From assembly GCA_035517775.1 (NCBI GenBank), contig DATIYF010000129.1, forward strand, positions 1 through 64,000: a DNA stretch of 64,000 nt, in the 5' to 3' direction. The notes beneath the pieces are model-generated. The model had not been told where the DNA came from, did not search any database, and was given only the letters and a program-made list of their open reading frames with translations. The DNA comes from DATIYF01 sp035517775. Its GTDB lineage: Bacteria > Acidobacteriota > Terriglobia > Terriglobales > Acidobacteriaceae. The position numbers and the translations under genes are program-made. Each line of letters opens with the position of its first letter. Position 1 is the stretch's first letter. Below are positions 59,840 through 64,000 of this stretch, piece after piece.

Positions 59840-60925
59840 ATGTTCATTGACGAAGCCAAAATTCGCGTCAAGGCCGGCGACGGCGGCAACGGCTGCGTTG
59901 CCTTTCGGCGGGAGAAGTATGTTCCCCGCGGCGGGCCCTCGGGCGGCGACGGGGGCAGGGGCGGCGACATTCTGATGGAATCCAGCGAGCGCCACAACAC
60001 GCTGGTTCACTTCCGCTTCAATCCCGAATACAAAGCGCAGCGCGGCCGCCACGGCGAGGGCTCGAACCGTACCGGGCGCGAGGGCGAGAGTATCGTGCTC
60101 AAGGTTCCTGTGGGCACGATTCTCTACGACGACGAAACCGGCGAGAAGGTACACGACTTCTCATCTCCGGATGAGCGCATCGTCGTAGCCCGCGGCGGGC
60201 GCGGGGGACGCGGCAACGCGCAGTTCGCCACTTCGACCCATCAGGCGCCGCGCGAGGCCGAGCCGGGACGCCCAGGGGAAGAGCGCCACTACCGCCTGGA
60301 GCTGAAGCTGCTGGCCGATGTTGGGCTGGTGGGCTATCCCAACGTGGGCAAGTCCACGCTGATCTCCCGCATTTCGGCGGCGCGGCCCAAAATCGCCGAT
60401 TATCCTTTTACCACTCTGCAGCCCAATCTCGGGGTGGTGGTGGTCGGCAAGGAGCCGGACGAAAAGAGCTTCGTGGTCGCCGACATTCCCGGCCTGATCG
60501 AGGGCGCGCACACCGGCGCCGGGCTGGGCACGCAGTTCCTGCGGCACATCGAGCGCACCCGGCTGCTGGTACACCTGGTGGATGTGTCAGATGCCAGCGG
60601 ACGGTCGGATCCCGCCAACGATGTGAAGGTGATTACTAACGAACTGGCGAGCTTTGGTGCTCATCTGGAAGACAAGCCCATGCTGATGGTCGCGTCAAAG
60701 ATTGACGTTGCCAACAAAGACAAGCTGGCTAAACTGAACCGCTTTTGCAAAAGGCAGGGACTGGAACTGTTTCCGATCTCGGCGGTAACCGGCAAAGGTG
60801 TGAATGAACTGAAGCGCGCCATGGCAGAGAAGGTCGAGGAAATCAGGCGAAAACAATCTTCTGACGAGGTTGCGCGAGAGGCCCCTGCGTCTTCTGTGCC
60901 CTCTGCAGTGAAACCGCAAAACTAG
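59840..60925 (+). CDS. obgE: Obg-family GTPase
   Basis: An essential GTPase linked to 50S ribosome assembly and stress signalling. 361 residues. The N-terminal glycine-rich Obg domain is at about 1-158 (FIDEAKIRVKAGDGGNGCVAFRREKYVPRGGPSGGDGGRGG), then the G domain with G1 GYPNVGKST, G3 DIPGLIEGAH and G4-type SKIDVANK. A short charged C-terminal tail (EEIRRKQSSDEVAREAPASSVPSAVKPQN) follows. ATG 59840 matches the conserved start. It lies 43 bp after the glycosyltransferase-like gene. Identification is firm. Confidence 0.96.
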   Translation: MFIDEAKIRVKAGDGGNGCVAFRREKYVPRGGPSGGDGGRGGDILMESSERHNTLVHFRFNPEYKAQRGRHGEGSNRTGREGESIVLKVPVGTILYDDETGEKVHDFSSPDERIVVARGGRGGRGNAQFATSTHQAPREAEPGRPGEERHYRLELKLLADVGLVGYPNVGKSTLISRISAARPKIADYPFTTLQPNLGVVVVGKEPDEKSFVVADIPGLIEGAHTGAGLGTQFLRHIERTRLLVHLVDVSDASGRSDPANDVKVITNELASFGAHLEDKPMLMVASKIDVANKDKLAKLNRFCKRQGLELFPISAVTGKGVNELKRAMAEKVEEIRRKQSSDEVAREAPASSVPSAVKPQN

Positions 60926-60951
60926 CCACAAAGGGAACGGGGGGCGCGGAG

Positions 60952-60982
60952 AAAAACCAGGGCGGCCCTTTTCGAGCCGCCC
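60952..60982 (-). terminator. terminator of the hybrid kinase gene
   Basis: On the minus strand GGGCGGC/GCCGCCC with a 9-base loop is followed by TGGTTTTTC. Located between the convergent obgE and kinase genes; it may act in both directions. Confidence 0.6.
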
Positions 60983-61031
60983 CATAGCATCAGTCCTCGC
61001 AAGAAATCTCAGAACTTGCGTCCTGAATCCC

Positions 61032-63311
61032 CTAAGCCGGGATCTGCGCCCCATGCTGAAAGTGATATTGCAATATCTTCGCCGCCAGCGCGGGCATAGT
61101 CGCGGTTTGTTTACCCTCCACGGCGCGCACCACTTCGCCGCGGCACACTACTTCCGCCGGAGACAAGCCGGCGACTTCCACCGGCAGCACCAGATTGATT
61201 TCGAGCTGCGCAGCCGGAGAGATGCGTTCTTCCGCCCGGAACAAGACACCGGTGCGACTGATGTTCTCGGTGGTTCCCGTGTGCCAATCGTTTTCTCCCA
61301 ACTGGCGGTACTTCATGGGCAGGTGAAGGTTGAAGCGCGGGGCGCGGAAACGCACAGGCTTCTCCATGGTCTTATTGAGCTGAGGTTGCGGTATCGGACG
61401 AGCAGACATGAGACCCTCCTGGGGGGTGTGGGTGTCGAGTACCTCCCGCACCTTGGCCTTCAAGGCGAGGAGGGTAAAGGGCTTCTGGAGCAGGTGGAGG
61501 CCGGCTTCCAGCAGACCGTTATGGCCGATTGCGTTCTCCGTGTAGCCCGACATGTAGAGCACTTTCAGCTCGGGGCGTGCGGAGGATATCCGTTCGGCCA
61601 GCTCGCGCCCGTTCATTCCCGGCATGATGACGTCGGTCAACAGCAGATGAATGGGGCCTGAATGGGAGTTGGAAATCTGTAGGGCCTGCTCGGTGCTGGT
61701 GGCTTCGAGCAGCACGTAACCCTGGTTTTGCAGATAATGGCGGACCAGCTCGCGAAGCGTGACTTCATCTTCCACCAGCAGAATGGTCTCGTGCCCGGCG
61801 GCTACCGAGGTTTCCACCGCGGGCGCGGAAACCGGCACAGGCTCGCCGGCTGCAGTCACGCGCGGCAAGTAGATCTTGAAGGTCGTGCCATTGCCGACCT
61901 CGCTGTAAACCCAGATGTAGCCTTCGCTCTGCTTGATGATGCCGTACACCGTAGAGAGCCCAAGCCCGGTGCCCTTCTTGCCTTTGGTGGTAAAGAAAGG
62001 CTCGAAGATGTGGCTCTGGGTTTCGGCATCCATGCCGGCGCCGGTATCGCTGATGGCCAGCATGATGTACTCGCCCGGGCGCACGGGGGCATGCATGCGG
62101 GCGTAGCTCTGGTCGAGGTGAACGTTGCTGGTTTCGATGGTGAGCCGGCCGCCCTTGGGCATGGCGTCGCGGGCGTTGACCGCGAGATTCATGATCACCT
62201 GCTCGATCTGCCCGGGATCGGCCTTTACCGAACCCAGCCCTTCGCCGGCGCTCATTTTCAGATCAATGTCTTCGCCGATCATCCGCCGCAGCATGGAGAG
62301 GTTTTCCGTCACAACGGCATTCAGATCGAGAACCTTCGGCGCCAGCATCTGCTTGCGGCTGAAAGCCAGAAGCTGGCGGGTAAGCCCGGAGGCACGATCG
62401 GCTGCGCGCGCGATCTCCCGCGCCGGACCGCGCAGCCCGGGATCGGTTCCCACCCGCTCCAGCAGGAATTCGCAGTAGCCGGAGATGACCATCAGTAGAT
62501 TGTTGAAGTCATGGGCAATGCCGCCGGCCAGCTGGCCCACTGCTTCCATCTTCTGCGCCTGCCGCAACTGCTCTTCGAGAATGCGGCGCTCGGTGACGTC
62601 CTCGGCAAACAGTTCGTACGAAGCGACCTTGTCTTTCTTGCCGCGAATGGCCCGCCCGGAAAGGCGCACCAAGGAGGTTCCTCCGCTTTTGCGTTTCCAT
62701 TCGGCGGCAAAATCGCGGAACTGCTCGAGCGAGTGCAGATAGTCTGCCAGCACGAACCAGCGCTGGGTATCGGCGTGTAGATTGGCGAGGTTCTCCCCGG
62801 CCAGCTGAGAGACGGACTGGTAGCCGAGCATGGCCACCATGGCCGGATTCGCATCCAGCACGACACCGCGCGGATCGCAGCGGCAGATTCCATAAGGAGC
62901 ATTGCTGACCAGCGAACGGGCATTGCTCTCGGAGCGTTGCAGGCCCTCCTGGGCGGAGCGCAGAGCGGCGTTCAGGGCGCAGATCAGCAAAGCGATTACG
63001 ATGAACAGAACCAGCTGGATGATGGCGCGGCTGTAATCTGCCGGGGTGTGACGCCCCCACAAGGAAAAGTAGGCGCTTACGGTAAGGGCGAAGGAAGTGG
63101 CCACCAGGCCCGGCTTCCAGCCCCCGTACCATGCGCTGACCATGATGGCCACGGCGAAGACCGCCAGGCGGCTCTCTTCGACGTTATGCAGCAGAAAGGC
63201 GGGAATCAGGGCCAGAATGATGCTGAGAAAGGCCACCCCATAGCGCAGGAAGGGGGCGCGAGGCGGCGAGACGGCGAAGCGTCTGCGAACAAGTGGGGGC
63301 TTCATTCGCAT
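61032..63311 (-). CDS. membrane hybrid sensor kinase with REC and PilZ domains
   Basis: A 759-residue signalling protein. Order: four transmembrane helices (about 22-110, DUF4118/KdpD-like), PAS domain (about 125-240, NAPYGICRCDPRGVVLDANPAMVAMLGY), HisKA with His in AGGIAHDFNNLLMVISG, HATPase with ISDTGAGMD and GTGLGLSTVYGI, a receiver (about 515-635; acidic pair in LLVEDEVTL, Asp in LLLTDVIMPGMNG, Lys in LQKPFTL) and a C-terminal PilZ-like domain (about 660-745, RAPRFNLHLPMKYR and NISRTGVLF). Fusing a PilZ domain behind a hybrid receiver is unusual and would tie phosphorelay to c-di-GMP. The ATG at 63311 is chosen at the start of the basic leader. Confidence 0.88.
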   Translation of the reverse strand: MRMKPPLVRRRFAVSPPRAPFLRYGVAFLSIILALIPAFLLHNVEESRLAVFAVAIMVSAWYGGWKPGLVATSFALTVSAYFSLWGRHTPADYSRAIIQLVLFIVIALLICALNAALRSAQEGLQRSESNARSLVSNAPYGICRCDPRGVVLDANPAMVAMLGYQSVSQLAGENLANLHADTQRWFVLADYLHSLEQFRDFAAEWKRKSGGTSLVRLSGRAIRGKKDKVASYELFAEDVTERRILEEQLRQAQKMEAVGQLAGGIAHDFNNLLMVISGYCEFLLERVGTDPGLRGPAREIARAADRASGLTRQLLAFSRKQMLAPKVLDLNAVVTENLSMLRRMIGEDIDLKMSAGEGLGSVKADPGQIEQVIMNLAVNARDAMPKGGRLTIETSNVHLDQSYARMHAPVRPGEYIMLAISDTGAGMDAETQSHIFEPFFTTKGKKGTGLGLSTVYGIIKQSEGYIWVYSEVGNGTTFKIYLPRVTAAGEPVPVSAPAVETSVAAGHETILLVEDEVTLRELVRHYLQNQGYVLLEATSTEQALQISNSHSGPIHLLLTDVIMPGMNGRELAERISSARPELKVLYMSGYTENAIGHNGLLEAGLHLLQKPFTLLALKAKVREVLDTHTPQEGLMSARPIPQPQLNKTMEKPVRFRAPRFNLHLPMKYRQLGENDWHTGTTENISRTGVLFRAEERISPAAQLEINLVLPVEVAGLSPAEVVCRGEVVRAVEGKQTATMPALAAKILQYHFQHGAQIPA

Positions 63312-63325
63312 ACAAGTCGATGCTA

Positions 63326-63343
63326 TTTCCCAAAACGGGAAGG
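63326..63343. repeat. 18-bp TTTCCCAAAACGGGAAGG motif, copy 2
   Basis: Identical to 7249-7266. It lies 15 bp before the hybrid kinase start, a good operator position, and contains TTCCC(N5)GGGAA. Confidence 0.45.
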
Positions 63344-63512
63344 CGCGAGTTACGCCGGTGCAGTTCGCTACTGGCCCAGGGACACTGCCTTTTGAGCATG
63401 CGTGCACAGGCAACCTTGCCGCTTGGCCTTTAGCACCGGATTGGCCGGCCCAAATGCCTGGTGAATATGGCCTTTGCTCTCCCCCATTTCCGCCTGCTAC
63501 TCTCGTGACCTT

Positions 63513-64000
63513 ATGCTTGGCGCTCCATCGCAGGCTTCGACTGGCTTTGCCCTCGGGGCGGTGTTTGCCTGGGGCACCAGCGATTTCGTTGGCGGATATG
63601 CAGTTCGCCGCGCCAATGCCTTCGTGCTGACCGCAATCGCCCACGCCAGCGGAGGCTTGCTGATGGCCGGGTTCGCGCTCGGCCTGCATGCATCGTTTCC
63701 GCCTCGCGCCAGCGTGGAGTGGGCGCTGGCGGCCGGAGCCCTGGGCGGAGTCTCACTGGCGCTTTTCTATCGCGCTTTGGCCAGCGGCAGCATGGGACTG
63801 CTCGCGCCGCTCGCGGCCGTGATCAGTGCCGGCATTCCGGCGGGGTTTGGCATACTGACGGAGGGGTGGCCGGGGGTAATTCCCATTTTGGGATTCCTTC
63901 TGGCCGGCCTTGGCATCTGGTTGATTTCGCGCACTGACGATACTGGCCGCCCCAAAGGCCTGGCACTCACTCTGCTCGCAGGCTTGGGCTTCGCCGGGTT
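63513..64000 (+). CDS. EamA/DMT-family transporter, partial
   Basis: The first 162 residues of a drug/metabolite transporter running off the right edge. It begins FALGAVFAWGTSDFVGGYAVRRANAFVLTAIAHASGGLLMAGFAL and continues with LGGVSLALFYRALASGSMGLLAPLAAVISAGIPAGFGIL and a further hydrophobic segment, matching the first five helices of a ten-helix EamA pair. The typical second-helix and ALxxxxxxxxxP patterns are visible. Substrate cannot be told. The ATG at 63513 is preceded only weakly by a ribosome site. Divergent from the hybrid kinase gene. Confidence 0.82.
   Translation, partial: MLGAPSQASTGFALGAVFAWGTSDFVGGYAVRRANAFVLTAIAHASGGLLMAGFALGLHASFPPRASVEWALAAGALGGVSLALFYRALASGSMGLLAPLAAVISAGIPAGFGILTEGWPGVIPILGFLLAGLGIWLISRTDDTGRPKGLALTLLAGLGFAG

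Overview
The window is one contiguous stretch of a GC-rich, Gram-negative bacterial chromosome. LpxC, an Oar-type TonB-dependent receptor of about 1200 residues, a porin-like protein, bactofilin, the PilZ and c-di-GMP proteins and the many short dispersed palindromic repeats together suggest an Acidobacteriota (Terriglobia-like) genome. This is inferred from gene content; no rRNA is present to confirm it. Coding density is high, with housekeeping genes mixed with accessory sugar-use and cell-surface loci.

Layout. 0-5 kb: alaS (running off the left edge, minus strand, carrying two repeat-derived in-frame inserts), a VapBC-like toxin-antitoxin pair, recX, a STAS-domain protein and pilT. 5-10 kb: a tandem palindromic repeat, a DinB-family protein, ilvE, an exported FKBP isomerase and gltX. 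10-20 kb: a large membrane GAF/GGDEF/HD-GYP protein, an SDR, an exported protein, lpxC, a receiver-PilZ protein, lpdA and lipB. 20-26 kb (minus strand): a transglycosylase-like protein, a xylulokinase with no standard start codon, an aldo-keto reductase and a GH2 glycosidase. 26-31 kb: a two-component system followed by a porin-like protein and an exported copper-site protein. 31-35 kb: fabD, a cytochrome c, a dienelactone hydrolase-like protein and an MFS exporter. 35-44 kb: tRNA-Ser with a duplicated 3' end, then a polysaccharide-use locus (TonB receptor, GH42 beta-galactosidase, SGNH esterase) preceded by a LacI-type palindrome. 44-49 kb: PilZ protein, exported protein, tRNA-Pro, rnr with a repeat-derived insert, bactofilin. 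49.7-54 kb: an operon of two paralogous pilin-like proteins, a PapD-like chaperone and an outer-membrane barrel, with a third divergent pilin-like gene facing it. 54-64 kb: a lipase-fold protein lacking its catalytic triad, an exported protein, rplU-rpmA, a membrane glycosyltransferase-like gene, obgE, a hybrid kinase with a PilZ tail and a partial EamA transporter.

Three themes tie the window together. First, c-di-GMP: one GGDEF/HD-GYP protein, three PilZ proteins and PilT. Second, plant-type polysaccharide use: GH2, GH42, esterase, xylulokinase, TonB receptor and two LacI-like operators with no regulator gene in view. Third, repeats: several families of short palindromic elements lie between genes, and some sit in frame inside essential genes (alaS twice, rnr once). 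The best candidate for an undescribed system is the compact pilin-chaperone-barrel locus at 49.7-54 kb.
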